This document shows positions 25,428 through 33,944 of a stretch of 64,000 nt of DNA, piece after piece. The first letter of the stretch is position 1. Every line of letters starts with the position of its first letter. Source of the DNA: an uncultured Marvinbryantia sp. (GTDB lineage: Bacteria > Bacillota > Clostridia > Lachnospirales > Lachnospiraceae); NCBI RefSeq assembly GCF_905201705.1, contig NZ_CAJKOX010000004.1, forward strand, positions 1 to 64,000, written 5' to 3'. The position numbers and the translations under genes are program-made. The notes under the pieces were generated by a model. It was not told the origin of the DNA. It saw only the letters and a list, made by a program, of their open reading frames with translations, and did not search any database.

Positions 25428-25541
25428 GGCATATCTCCCTCTTTCCTTATAAGCTGCAAAAAAGACTTCTGTCAGTAATTATCTTACCAGACAGAAGTCT
25501 TTCATCCTTTAATATGCAGTTGTTTATTTCCTAAGAAAAGG

Positions 25542-26666
25542 TTAAGACTGCGGCAGCGTGACGGTAAAGGTCGTCAGCTCGCTTTCGCTTTCCGCCATGA
25601 TGGTGCCGCCGTGCAGCTCGACAATATCTTTTGCGATAGCAAGCCCCAGCCCGGCACCGCCGGTGTTTGTGGCGCGGGCGCTGTCGAGGCGGAAGAATTT
25701 TTCAAAGATCGTCTCCAGCTTCTGCTTCGGGATCGTCCTGCCGTGGTTGCAGAAAAGTACCACGATTTCCTCCTCCCTCTCCTGCACTTCAATCTCGATC
25801 ACTGTGTCCGGATAGCTGTACGCCACCGCATTTTTCAGTATATTGTTAAACACGCGCGCCAGCTTCAGCGGATCGCAGTAGATCATAATGCCCTCCTTCG
25901 CCTGCACCTGTACGGTGTTTCCATGCCCCTGCAGGATCGGATAAAACTCATCCGCCATCTGGATAAGCATATAAGACAGGTCGATGCGCTCCTTTTCCAG
26001 CACGATCTGCTGCAGGTTATAGCGCGTGATCTCGAAAAATTCGTTGATAAGCTGCTCCAGACGGAGCGCTTTTTCCAGTGAAATGTGCACATACTTCGCC
26101 TTCTGCGCTGCCGGCATATCCGGCGCTTCCTCAAGGAGGCTCAAATATCCGATAACAGATGTAAGCGGCGTCTTTAGGTCGTGCGCCAGATAAACGATCA
26201 AATCATTTTTGCGGCTGACTTCTTCTTTCAGCGTCTGCTCGCGCCGCTGCATGTCGTTCTTGATCGCAGTCATCTGCATAGCGATCTCCTCATAGCCGGC
26301 AGGAAATACCTCCTCCACATCCCGGTCCCCCGCCATATAGCGGCGGATCATGTTACTTGTCTCCGTGATGGATTCCCGCACTTTTTTCGCTGACTGGTAG
26401 CGCGACGTCAGATGAACGGCGGCGATGCAGATGAGGACCACCAAGATCAGCGCCTGCAGAAGAAGCACCTTGACGCTGCCCCAGTTCGGCTGGTAGATAT
26501 AAAAGTCATCCTTCGTCATATAGGGGGTCGTATAATTCGCGGTAAACCAATCTATAAACATACCGTTAAAAAAAACATCCACCATATTGTAGAGCCACAG
26601 GCAGCCTATCACCGCCGCAATCACGATCAATATTATTTTCGGCGTCCGTATTTTTTTATCCTTCAA
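25542..26666 (-). CDS. VanS-like sensor histidine kinase
   Basis: The 374-residue kinase has two membrane spans (about 9-34 and 66-86) around a short external loop of about 30 residues. A linker, the dimerisation helix with phospho-acceptor H162 in YLAHDLKTPLTSVIGYL, and an ATPase domain with N box FNNILKNAVAYSYPD and G box TGGAGLGLAIAKDIVELHGG follow. Length, H position and short sensor loop match VanS of glycopeptide resistance. It starts at a TTG that overlaps the regulator stop by eleven bases, so translation is coupled. No vanHAX genes are in the window. Confidence 0.88.
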   Translation of the reverse strand: MKDKKIRTPKIILIVIAAVIGCLWLYNMVDVFFNGMFIDWFTANYTTPYMTKDDFYIYQPNWGSVKVLLLQALILVVLICIAAVHLTSRYQSAKKVRESITETSNMIRRYMAGDRDVEEVFPAGYEEIAMQMTAIKNDMQRREQTLKEEVSRKNDLIVYLAHDLKTPLTSVIGYLSLLEEAPDMPAAQKAKYVHISLEKALRLEQLINEFFEITRYNLQQIVLEKERIDLSYMLIQMADEFYPILQGHGNTVQVQAKEGIMIYCDPLKLARVFNNILKNAVAYSYPDTVIEIEVQEREEEIVVLFCNHGRTIPKQKLETIFEKFFRLDSARATNTGGAGLGLAIAKDIVELHGGTIMAESESELTTFTVTLPQS

Positions 26667-27351
26667 TTTTATATCCGCACCCCCAGACTGTTTTTATGTA
26701 CTTCGGATTTTCAAAGGAATCTCCCATCTTTTCCCGCAGGTGACGGATATGGACCGTGATCGTGTTGCTGCTTTTCGTGAAGTATTCCTCCTTCCAGATC
26801 TGGCGGAACAGCTCCTCCGAACTTACAACCTTTCCCCGGTTCTGACAGAGGATCTGCAAAATGGAAAACTCGGTCGGCGTCAGCTCCAGCGGCTTCTCAT
26901 TCAGCCTGCACTCATGTGTCGTCACATTCAGCACCAGTCCGCCGTACTCAAACACGTCTGCCTCCGGCTGCGCGCCCACATTATAACGCTTATAGCGACG
27001 GAGCTGCGCCTTCACGCGCGCGACAAGCTCCAGCGGCAGAAACGGCTTTGTGATATAATCATCCGCGCCGAGCGTCAGACCAGTGATCTTATCGACCTCT
27101 TCGCCCTTCGCCGTCAGCATGATGACAGGATAATTGTATTTTTCGCGAATTTTCCGGCAGAGCGAAAAACCGTCCATATCCGGAAGCATCACGTCCAGGA
27201 TCGCCAGATCGAGCTTCTCCTTCTCAATACACTGCAGCGCATCCGCCGCACAATAGTATTTGTACACATGGAAATTTTCATTCCCAAGATATAATCCCAC
27301 CAGATCCGCAATTTCCCGCTCGTCGTCCACGATCAAAATGTTCTCACTCAT
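26656..27351 (-). CDS. VanR-like OmpR-family response regulator
   Basis: At 231 residues it has the same length as VanR and close resemblance in its motifs: ILIVDDEREIADLV, phospho-acceptor D53 (LAILDVMLPD), ITGLTLGADDYITKPF, LTPTEFSILQILC, NTITVHIRHLREKM and YIKTVWGCGYKIEG. The frame is open to a GTG at 27372, but the ATG at 27351 has AGAGAGGA six bases upstream and gives the canonical start MSENIL. It probably controls the adjacent S11 gene and other cell-wall genes. Vancomycin-type resistance cannot be claimed without ligase genes. Confidence 0.93.
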   Translation of the reverse strand: MSENILIVDDEREIADLVGLYLGNENFHVYKYYCAADALQCIEKEKLDLAILDVMLPDMDGFSLCRKIREKYNYPVIMLTAKGEEVDKITGLTLGADDYITKPFLPLELVARVKAQLRRYKRYNVGAQPEADVFEYGGLVLNVTTHECRLNEKPLELTPTEFSILQILCQNRGKVVSSEELFRQIWKEEYFTKSSNTITVHIRHLREKMGDSFENPKYIKTVWGCGYKIEG

Positions 27352-27523
27352 AGCTGTCCTCTCTGTTTTCACGGGGAGTACAAAATGACTCCCCTGTTTG
27401 ATTTCTATTTGTTATTACTAAAATACAGGTTCAATATCCTCCTAAAAAATACGCCGTTTCTCTCTAAATAAAATCTAAATGAAATAATATTTCCAGTATA
27501 ACATCCTCCGGCAAGGTTGTAAA

Positions 27524-27604
27524 CCTGCAGGAGCTGCCACAAGCAGCTCCCTTCGGATGCATAGCAACGCAAACAGGCGCAGAGCTTTTCGGTCTCTGCG
27601 CCTG
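27524..27604 (-). repeat. two-hairpin intergenic element, copy 2
   Basis: Hairpin GGAGCTGC/GCAGCTCC (27530-27550), linker ending AGCAACG, then hairpin CAGGCGCAGAG/CTCTGCGCCTG (27574-27604). Hairpin 1 and linker match copy 1 at 15198. The second stem is different in sequence but also perfect. Confidence 0.72.
27574..27604 (-). terminator. hsp20 terminator
   Basis: An 11-bp perfect stem, CAGGCGCAGAG/CTCTGCGCCTG, lies 45 bases past the hsp20 stop and is followed by TTTGCGTT on the minus strand. The U run is short, so termination may be partial. Confidence 0.65.
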
Positions 27605-27648
27605 CTGTATGAACTGTTTTTGGGTTTTATCGCCATTCTTCCAGGCTC

Positions 27649-28083
27649 TTAGCCCTCGATCGTGATGTATTTGCTATTCTCCACTGCCGGTTTTTCTTCC
27701 TGCTTCGGAACAAAGAGCTTCAGGGTGCCATCCTCAAATTTCGCCTTGATTTCCTCCTGCTTTACTTCCTCGCCTACGTAGAAGCTTCTGCTGCAGGTGC
27801 CGAAGTGACGCTCTCTGCGGATGTATCTGCCGTTGCTGTCCTTCTCATCATTGCTGGTATTGGCAGTCGCCTGAATGGTAAGGTAGCCGTCCTTCAGCTC
27901 TGCCTTTACATCTTCTTTCTTCACACCCGGAATGTTCATCGTGATCTCATAGCCGTGCTCCAGCTCTTTGATATCAGTCTGCATCATGTTTGCTTTTACC
28001 ACCTCATGCGGTCTCACTGCCTCAAACGGATATCCAAAAAAGTCATCAAACATATCTCTTCCAAAAATACTCGGCATCATCAT
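27649..28083 (-). CDS. small heat shock protein, Hsp20/alpha-crystallin family
   Basis: This 144-residue chaperone holds unfolding proteins without ATP. The alpha-crystallin domain spans about 40-138, with GYEITMNIPGVKKEDVKAELKDGYL and FEDGTLKLFVPK, ending in a short tail. It starts MMMPSIFGRDMFDDFFGYPF, typical of Clostridial Hsp18. Transcription is from a promoter carrying a perfect CIRCE operator, so HrcA repression with heat induction is expected. Confidence 0.95.
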   Translation of the reverse strand: MMMPSIFGRDMFDDFFGYPFEAVRPHEVVKANMMQTDIKELEHGYEITMNIPGVKKEDVKAELKDGYLTIQATANTSNDEKDSNGRYIRRERHFGTCSRSFYVGEEVKQEEIKAKFEDGTLKLFVPKQEEKPAVENSKYITIEG

Positions 28084-28187
28084 AAGTCATCTCTCCTTTT
28101 CACAAAATATTGTGTCCATTTTTCTAATTTTAAAACATCTGGAAAGGATCCTTGTTTTATTCCGTCCTCTCTATCTGTTCTATATGT

Positions 28188-28216
28188 AATATAGCACACA
28201 TTTTAGCACTCGTCAA
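28188..28216 (-). promoter_or_regulatory. hsp20 promoter
   Basis: On the minus strand TTGACG (28216-28211) is followed after 17 bases by TATATT (28193-28188). The -35 box lies inside the CIRCE operator. The leader would be about 98 nt. Confidence 0.75.
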
Positions 28217-28229
28217 GTGAGAGTGCTAA
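28203..28229. promoter_or_regulatory. CIRCE element (HrcA operator)
   Basis: TTAGCACTC at 28203-28211, nine-base spacer, GAGTGCTAA at 28221-28229: an exact match to the CIRCE consensus. HrcA bound here would cover the -35 box of the hsp20 promoter. Confidence 0.97.
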
Positions 28230-28298
28230 TAATTTTGTGAAAATTTTGTGAACAAAAAGCTCTTCCGGTTTCCCGGAGGAGCTTTCCAAACCAATTCT

Positions 28299-29546
28299 TT
28301 ATTTCCCAACCGCTTCCTTCACCGCGCAGGCAATGGAAGTGTCTACTCTGTGATACGGGATCAGCATAGACTGCAGTGCGTGGTAAATGTCGGATTTGCC
28401 CGGCCAGACAGTTCCGAGAAGCTGGTTGTGCTCATCGAGCTGATGGAACCAGGAGCCGTTTACATGATCCAGCACAGTCTCATCGAGATACTGCATAAAT
28501 TCTGCATAATTGTCCGCATATTGCTGCTTTCCGGTAACACGGTACAAAACAGCGGAGGTGTTGATCGCTTCCGCCAGCGTCCAGTGCATTCTGTCGTGTA
28601 CGCATGGCTTGCCGTTCCAGTCTGTCGTGTAAACGATGCCCGGCGCGCCGTCCACATTCCATGCATCCGCGATCGCGCGGTTGAAAAGATTTTCTGCTGC
28701 TTCCACATACGGCTGTGCCTTTTCCTTCTCATTTTTATAGGTAGAGAGCGCCCAGTGCGTGATCAGACGCGCCCACTCAATGCCGTGTCCCGGCGTTGCG
28801 CCGTACGGCTTAAACGGATCATCCGGCTTTTCCTTATTTTTCTCCAGATCCAGATCCCAGTCCTTCGTGAAGTGCTCCGGGATTCTCCATTCGTTGTCCT
28901 TCGCCCATGTAATTACATGCTCGACGATGCGTCCCGCACGCTCGCGGTAATTTTCTCTGCCAGTCGCATCAGCAACCGCAAGGAATGCCTCCACCGTGTG
29001 CATATTTGCGTTTACACCGCGGTAATCATCCAGCACCGTAAATTCTGTGTTCCAGGTATCGCAGGAAAGCCCTTCCATCTCGTTCCAGAAACGCTTATCG
29101 TATAATTCCAGCGCTTCCTCCAAAAGCTTTTCTGCACCCGGTCTGTTTGCCAGCATGGACGAGGTCGCCGCCAGGATTACAAATGCGTGCGCATAGCACT
29201 GCTTGTCCGGCAAAATTCCGCCCTCCGGCGTGCGACCCGGATACCAGCCGCCGTTTTCCGTATCCTTCAGCTCTCCGTTTAAGCCCTTCAGCGCAGCGTC
29301 AACAAGCTTCTCGCTTCCCTCATGTCCGAGCAGGCAGCCGATGCTGTATACATGCGCCATACGACAGGTGATCCATGTCTCGCGGTTGCGGTCCGTCCAC
29401 GGCGTGCCGTCGTCTCCCAGATACCAGGAGCTTCCCTCCGGCGACGGGAATCTGTGCCCGAAGCGGAGCAGATCGTCTGCAAGCTCCTGTAAAAATGCCT
29501 TGTTTTCCTCTGTGTCGATCTGATACTTTTTGATCATGTCCTCCAT
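28299..29546 (-). CDS. AGE-family epimerase/isomerase (YihS-like)
   Basis: The 415-residue (alpha/alpha)6-barrel protein belongs to the N-acylglucosamine 2-epimerase family. Motifs include RETWITCRMAHVYSIG near 57-72, NANMHTVEAFLAVADATG, PGHGIEWARLITHW and, near the end, GSWFHQLDEHNQ with WPGKSDIYHALQ, which resembles YihS-type sulfoquinovose/aldose-ketose isomerases more than RnBP-type epimerases. It would interconvert an aldose and ketose or epimerise at C2. The ROK regulator gene lies 100 bases upstream in the same direction. The substrate is not determined. Confidence 0.85.
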   Translation of the reverse strand: MEDMIKKYQIDTEENKAFLQELADDLLRFGHRFPSPEGSSWYLGDDGTPWTDRNRETWITCRMAHVYSIGCLLGHEGSEKLVDAALKGLNGELKDTENGGWYPGRTPEGGILPDKQCYAHAFVILAATSSMLANRPGAEKLLEEALELYDKRFWNEMEGLSCDTWNTEFTVLDDYRGVNANMHTVEAFLAVADATGRENYRERAGRIVEHVITWAKDNEWRIPEHFTKDWDLDLEKNKEKPDDPFKPYGATPGHGIEWARLITHWALSTYKNEKEKAQPYVEAAENLFNRAIADAWNVDGAPGIVYTTDWNGKPCVHDRMHWTLAEAINTSAVLYRVTGKQQYADNYAEFMQYLDETVLDHVNGSWFHQLDEHNQLLGTVWPGKSDIYHALQSMLIPYHRVDTSIACAVKEAVGK

Positions 29547-29646
29547 CCCTTTCTGACTGCTCTTTTGCAGTCCGCTTTTCCTCGTTTAATGGTATATTTA
29601 ATTTACTATTATTATAGCAAGTATAGAAGAGATGTCAAGACTGCTT

Positions 29647-30852
29647 TTACAAAATGTAACTGCTCAGCTCTCCCTTAAACATCTGATTCACCACGTTGCA
29701 CGCCGCCCCGATAAGCTGCGCTTCTTTTCCGAAATAAGCCTTTTTCACCGGCAGGGGACTCTGGTCGTGCACCACCTTCCGCTCATTTACCAGCTCCTCC
29801 AGCCTGCGGACGTGACGCTCATCCCAGTCGATGCAGTCATGTCCGAGCACGATCATTTCCGGGTGCAGGATATTCACGCTGGTGACAAGGACGGCGCTGA
29901 CGTCCTGCAGCATTTCCTCAAAGACCGCCTCTGTCCCTGTGGTCTGCGGCATACGGCAGAAGTCAGCGAAAGAAGCGGTTTCCAGCGTTCCTGAAGGATC
30001 GTCCGTGCCTGCTCCCTCCGCGGCTGCTGCCCGCAGTTTCTTTAAAACAATATGTGTATTTGCGTACAGCTCCAGGCATCCCCGGTTGCCGCAGACACAC
30101 AGAGGCCCTCTGCGATCAATACTGATGTGACCGATCTCCGGCGCAATTCCACGATGGCTGTGGTAAAGCTCGCCGCCGCTGACGATCCCGGAGCCGATAC
30201 CGTTTGAGATACCGAGAAACAGAAAATCCTGCACATTTCTTCCAATACCAAACAGCCGCTCCGCAAGCGCCGCGCTGTTATTATCGTGATCGAAAAAAAC
30301 AGGATACGCGTATCTTTCCTTCAGCACCTCTAAAATCGGTACATTGCGGATACCGTAAAACCGCGGCGGATTCAGGATCACGCCCTTCCAGATATCCACC
30401 GGACCGATCGCCGCCACGCCGATACCAAGAATATGTTTCTCCTTTTCGAGCAGCCGGTCGATTACCGCAAAGCAGTGTTCATATAGCTGCTCCTTTGTCA
30501 GCGAATCAAACTGAATGCTCTCCGTTGCCAGCGTCTCCATGGAGATGGTGCACAGCACAGCCTCTATGCGGTCGCGGAAAATCAAAAGCCCGATCACCTT
30601 CGGCGCTTTCGGCGAGATCTCCAGCAGGATTGGATTTCTGCCGCATACTTCCGTCTGCTCTTCCTCGCACTCTGCGACCAGATCCTGCTGCATAAACTCC
30701 GAAATAATATTCGTCACGGTCATCTTCGTCAGCCCGGTGGCTTTCGAAAGCTCGATGCGCGTCCGGCAGACCTTTGTCGCGATCAGCTTCAGCAGAAGTC
30801 CCCGGTTAAACTGCTTCGAGGTAATATTATTTTTTCCTGTCATACGGGACAT
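29647..30852 (-). CDS. ROK-family transcriptional regulator
   Basis: This 401-residue regulator of the NagC/XylR type has an N-terminal winged helix (about 15-75, SKATGLTKMTVTNIISEF) and a ROK sugar-binding domain with GIGVAAIGPV, FFDHDNNSAALAERLFG, GIGSGIV and the zinc motif GHISIDRRGPLCVCGNRGCLE. It probably represses sugar genes until its ligand binds. The AGE-family gene directly downstream is the likely target, with the ligand a sugar of the same pathway. Confidence 0.9.
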   Translation of the reverse strand: MSRMTGKNNITSKQFNRGLLLKLIATKVCRTRIELSKATGLTKMTVTNIISEFMQQDLVAECEEEQTEVCGRNPILLEISPKAPKVIGLLIFRDRIEAVLCTISMETLATESIQFDSLTKEQLYEHCFAVIDRLLEKEKHILGIGVAAIGPVDIWKGVILNPPRFYGIRNVPILEVLKERYAYPVFFDHDNNSAALAERLFGIGRNVQDFLFLGISNGIGSGIVSGGELYHSHRGIAPEIGHISIDRRGPLCVCGNRGCLELYANTHIVLKKLRAAAAEGAGTDDPSGTLETASFADFCRMPQTTGTEAVFEEMLQDVSAVLVTSVNILHPEMIVLGHDCIDWDERHVRRLEELVNERKVVHDQSPLPVKKAYFGKEAQLIGAACNVVNQMFKGELSSYIL

Positions 30853-30973
30853 CCGTCCGCCTCCTTCCGATACTGCAGATAATCAGGAAATCACTCCACC
30901 GCCAGTGACGCCGTCTTTGGGCTGCGCAGGGCAGCACCGACACCGCGCCACCGCAGTGTTCGGACAGCCCGGA

Positions 30974-31999
30974 TTACAATACCCGCCGCAGCGTCTCCAT
31001 ATCCGCATCTGTCGTGGACCAGCTCGTTACAAAACGGACAACAGTGTGCGTGTCGTCGAGATTTTCCCAAAAGCTGAATTTTATCTCCTTCTTCAGCTCC
31101 TCCATACGCTTATTTTCCAGAATGATAAACTGCTGGTTTGTGGGAGAGGCCAGATAAATATCAAGATTCTTGCTGCGGAAAATCTCTTTCAGCTCTTCCG
31201 CCTTCTCGATCGCATAGCGTCCGATCTCAAAATACAGATTGTCGGTAAACAGCGCGTCAAACTGCACGCCGAGCAGGCGTCCCTTCGCAAGCAGCGCGCC
31301 CCGCTTTTTCACAGACGTCAGAAAATGCTTCGGCTTGTTTCCCTTCGTAAAAACCACCGCTTCGCCGCAGAGCGCGCCCACCTTGGTGCCGCCAATGTAA
31401 AAGACGTCGCAAAGCTCTGCCAGCTCCGGCAGAGTGACGTCCGTCTCATGACTCATCAGACCGTAGCCGAGGCGCGCGCCATCCACAAAAAGCGGCATCT
31501 GATATTTATGACACACCTCTGCGATATCCTGCAGTTCCTTCTTAGAATAAAGCGTGCCATACTCCGTAGGGTGTGAAATATAAACCATGCCCGGAAATAC
31601 CATATGCTCAAAATTTTCATCAGCATAATACATTTCCATATACTTTTGCAGCGTTTCCGCCTGAATCTTGCCCTCTTTCTGCGAAATTTCCAGTACCTTG
31701 TGCCCGGTATACTCGATCGCGCCCGCCTCATGCACGCTCACGTGACCGGTTTTCGCTGCGACCACGCCCTCGTAATCCTTCAGCATAGAAGCGATTACAA
31801 CGGCATTCGTCTGCGTGCCGCCCACCAAAAATTCCACCTCCGCCTGCGGACATCCGCACGCCTCGCGGATCTTTTTCTTTGCTCTTTCGCAGTACGGATC
31901 TGTCCCGTAGCCGGAAAGCGGCTCCAGATTCGTCTCCATCAGTCTTTTCAATACCTCGGGATGCGCCCCGGCAATATAATCGCTCTCAAATGAAACCAT
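30974..31999 (-). CDS. threonine-aldolase-like PLP enzyme (beta-eliminating lyase family)
   Basis: This 341-residue fold-type I PLP enzyme resembles low-specificity L-threonine aldolase, which splits threonine to glycine and acetaldehyde. It opens FESDYIAGAHPEVLKRL, has VGGTQTNAVVIASML (PLP phosphate region), H in GHVSVHEAGAIEYTGHK, D in LFVDGARLGYGL and the PLP lysine in FYIGGTKVGALCGEAVVF. It stands alone, between the ROK gene and the mgtE leader. Other beta-hydroxy amino acids could be the substrate. Confidence 0.88.
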   Translation of the reverse strand: MVSFESDYIAGAHPEVLKRLMETNLEPLSGYGTDPYCERAKKKIREACGCPQAEVEFLVGGTQTNAVVIASMLKDYEGVVAAKTGHVSVHEAGAIEYTGHKVLEISQKEGKIQAETLQKYMEMYYADENFEHMVFPGMVYISHPTEYGTLYSKKELQDIAEVCHKYQMPLFVDGARLGYGLMSHETDVTLPELAELCDVFYIGGTKVGALCGEAVVFTKGNKPKHFLTSVKKRGALLAKGRLLGVQFDALFTDNLYFEIGRYAIEKAEELKEIFRSKNLDIYLASPTNQQFIILENKRMEELKKEIKFSFWENLDDTHTVVRFVTSWSTTDADMETLRRVL

Positions 32000-32119
32000 A
32001 ATTTTCCCTCTCTGCGTATTTTCTGAACGGGCGGTATCCGTCCGCTTTTTCTATCAAATCATTCTATCCTATTTTTCTAAGATCCGCAACATTGCGTTCA
32101 ATCAATTTTAAAACGCTTG

Positions 32120-32148
32120 TTGAAATTTCCGGCAGGCAATGCTAGAAT
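32120..32148 (+). promoter_or_regulatory. predicted mgtE promoter
   Basis: TTGAAA (32120-32125), 17-base spacer, TAGAAT (32143-32148). Transcription would begin near 32155 and produce a leader of about 314 nt. Confidence 0.65.
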
Positions 32149-32154
32149 AAGCCT

Positions 32155-32406
32155 TAGGATCCCAGATTATCTCCGGCATCCATAAATTTGAAAAGAGAGG
32201 TGAGATTATGGACGGCAGCAGCGGTGGACGAAGTAGCGACAGGGCAGTTATCCGGCGGAAAGTTTTCAGACGCACGCCGTCTGTTTTCTGACCGTTTTTA
32301 TAGCTGCCATTGTCTGTTTGAAAACTGCGCTACATCATCAGCAGAGCCGGGTGTAGAGCATATTACTGACGGCAATGGTTTTTTTGTGCTCTTTTTGCCG
32401 GTCGGT
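32155..32406 (+). promoter_or_regulatory. structured mgtE leader, riboswitch-like
   Basis: Stems visible: GTAGCG (32233-32238)/CGCTAC (32328-32333) enclosing GGCAGTTAT (32243-32251)/ATAGCTGCC (32300-32308), which encloses CAGACG (32267-32272)/CGTCTG (32278-32283). Downstream, AGAGCA (32355-32360)/TGCTCT (32387-32392) is followed by TTTT and resembles a terminator. ACTGACGGCAA (32365-32375)/TTGCCGGTCGGT (32395-32406) overlaps it and cannot form at the same time. mgtE genes are often under M-box or other metal riboswitches, but I do not see the M-box GGUGAGGCUCC core. Class unassigned. Confidence 0.6.
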
Positions 32407-32468
32407 ATCTCGGCGCCTGTCTTTGCTCAGTCAATATGACAATTCTTGAGTAAGGGAGGATACAGACA

Positions 32469-33896
32469 ATGACGACAAGAAAAAATATTTCAGGCGGCGC
32501 CGCAGCCGCAATGCAGCACCCGGATTATGACCGTGAAATTATTACCGTGATCCGAAGCGGGCTGACGCCGAAGCTTCTGCGGGAACGCCTGCATGAATAT
32601 CACGAAAAGGATCTCGCGGAAGCGCTGGAGCTTCTGCGCAGGGATGAGCGCCACAGGCTTTACAGTATTCTGGATACGCAGACGCTTGCAGATATGCTGG
32701 AGTATTCGCCGCAGCGCAATCTTTATCTGGAAGAAATAAGCATGCGCAGGCGCGTCGCGGTTCTCTCCGCCTTTGACGTCACATCGACAGTGGAATATCT
32801 GCAGCAGCTCGATAAAGACCAGCGCGACACGATAATCGATCTGATGGAGGACGATCTGAAAAAGGAAATCGCACTCTCCAGTTCCTTCGGCAAAGAAGAG
32901 ATCGGCAGTCGGATGACCACCAATTATATTTCTGTTGTCGAGGGCGCCGGCGTGCGCCAGGCAATGAAGGAGCTGATAGAGCAGGCGTCAGAAAATGATA
33001 ATATTTCCACTATTTACGTGCTGGACGGGGACGGCGTTCTGGTGGGCGCGGTGGATTTAAAGGATCTTATCATCGCCCGCGAATCGACGCCGCTGGAGAC
33101 GATCACTACCACCTCGTACCCCTATGTCTACGCGAGCGAGCTGATTGAAGACTGTGCGGACCGCATCCGCGACTATTCCGAGGATTCCATTCCGGTCCTT
33201 GACGAAAACAATCGCCTAGCGGGCGTACTGACCTCGCAGGATATGATAGACATCGTCGACGATATTCTGGGCGACGATTACGCGAAGTTCGGTGGTCTTT
33301 CCTCGGAGGAGGATCTGCAGGAGCCGGTGAAAAAAAGTATCGTCAAGCGCCTTCCGTGGCTCGTCATCCTGCTCGGGCTTGGCATGGTAGTGTCCGGCAC
33401 CGTCAGCCTGTTTGAGTTTGTTGTCGTACAGATTCCTCTGCTCGTGAGCTTCCAGTCGCTCGTGCTCGACATGGCTGGAAACGTCGGAACGCAGTCGCTT
33501 GCTGTAACGATCCGTGTACTGATGGACGAGCAGCTCACTGCAAAGCAGAAGCTCTTTCTTATAACCAAGGAAGCGCGTATCGGCTTTCTGAACGGCGCTA
33601 TCCTGGGCGCACTCTCCTTTGTGTGCATCGGAGGCTATCTGATGCTGTTTAAAGGGCAGACAGCACTGCACGCGTTTTCCATCTCACTTTGCACCGGAAT
33701 CGCACTGCTGACAGCTATGGTGCTCTCCAGCATCGCCGGAACCGGGATTCCAATCCTGCTGAAAAAAATAAAGGTCGATCCTGCAGTGGCTTCCGGTCCG
33801 CTCATCACTACCATCAACGACCTCGTCGCCGTGGTCACATATTATGGACTTGCCTCTGTTTTACTGTTAAAGCTTGTGCCTGGGATGGCCGGATAA
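32469..33896 (+). CDS. mgtE: magnesium transporter MgtE
   Basis: MgtE is a dimeric Mg2+ channel gated by cytosolic Mg2+. The 475-residue protein has the N-domain (about 25-135, LAEALELLRRDERHRLYSIL), a tandem CBS pair (about 140-260) and five membrane helices (about 290-470) with the pore signature VLDMAGNVGTQSLAV near 328-342. A GGGAGG site lies before the ATG. It is controlled by the long leader upstream and ended by a strong terminator. Confidence 0.96.
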   Translation: MTTRKNISGGAAAAMQHPDYDREIITVIRSGLTPKLLRERLHEYHEKDLAEALELLRRDERHRLYSILDTQTLADMLEYSPQRNLYLEEISMRRRVAVLSAFDVTSTVEYLQQLDKDQRDTIIDLMEDDLKKEIALSSSFGKEEIGSRMTTNYISVVEGAGVRQAMKELIEQASENDNISTIYVLDGDGVLVGAVDLKDLIIARESTPLETITTTSYPYVYASELIEDCADRIRDYSEDSIPVLDENNRLAGVLTSQDMIDIVDDILGDDYAKFGGLSSEEDLQEPVKKSIVKRLPWLVILLGLGMVVSGTVSLFEFVVVQIPLLVSFQSLVLDMAGNVGTQSLAVTIRVLMDEQLTAKQKLFLITKEARIGFLNGAILGALSFVCIGGYLMLFKGQTALHAFSISLCTGIALLTAMVLSSIAGTGIPILLKKIKVDPAVASGPLITTINDLVAVVTYYGLASVLLLKLVPGMAG

Positions 33897-33899
33897 TGC

Positions 33900-33934
33900 C
33901 AGACGGACGCCGGATTTTCCGACGCCCGTCTGTT
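33900..33934. terminator. mgtE terminator
   Basis: A 14-position stem, CAGACGG...CCGTCTG, with two mismatches is followed by TTTTCATTTCTTTT on the plus strand. It may also serve the convergent GH32 gene. Confidence 0.8.
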
Positions 33935-33944
33935 TTCATTTCTT

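Noticed and set aside
24201..27351. Vancomycin resistance cluster
   Set aside because: No vanH, vanA/B-type ligase or vanX is in the window; only the regulator pair and a carboxypeptidase-like gene are present.
32155..32340. M-box riboswitch
   Set aside because: The conserved GGUGAGGCUCC and GCUGCUGCC segments of the M-box are not in the right order; only a short GGTGAGATTATGGA resembles it.
32188..32439. 83-residue frame in the mgtE leader
   Set aside because: It overlaps the stable stems, and its codon content is unlike a protein; an RNA function explains the region better.
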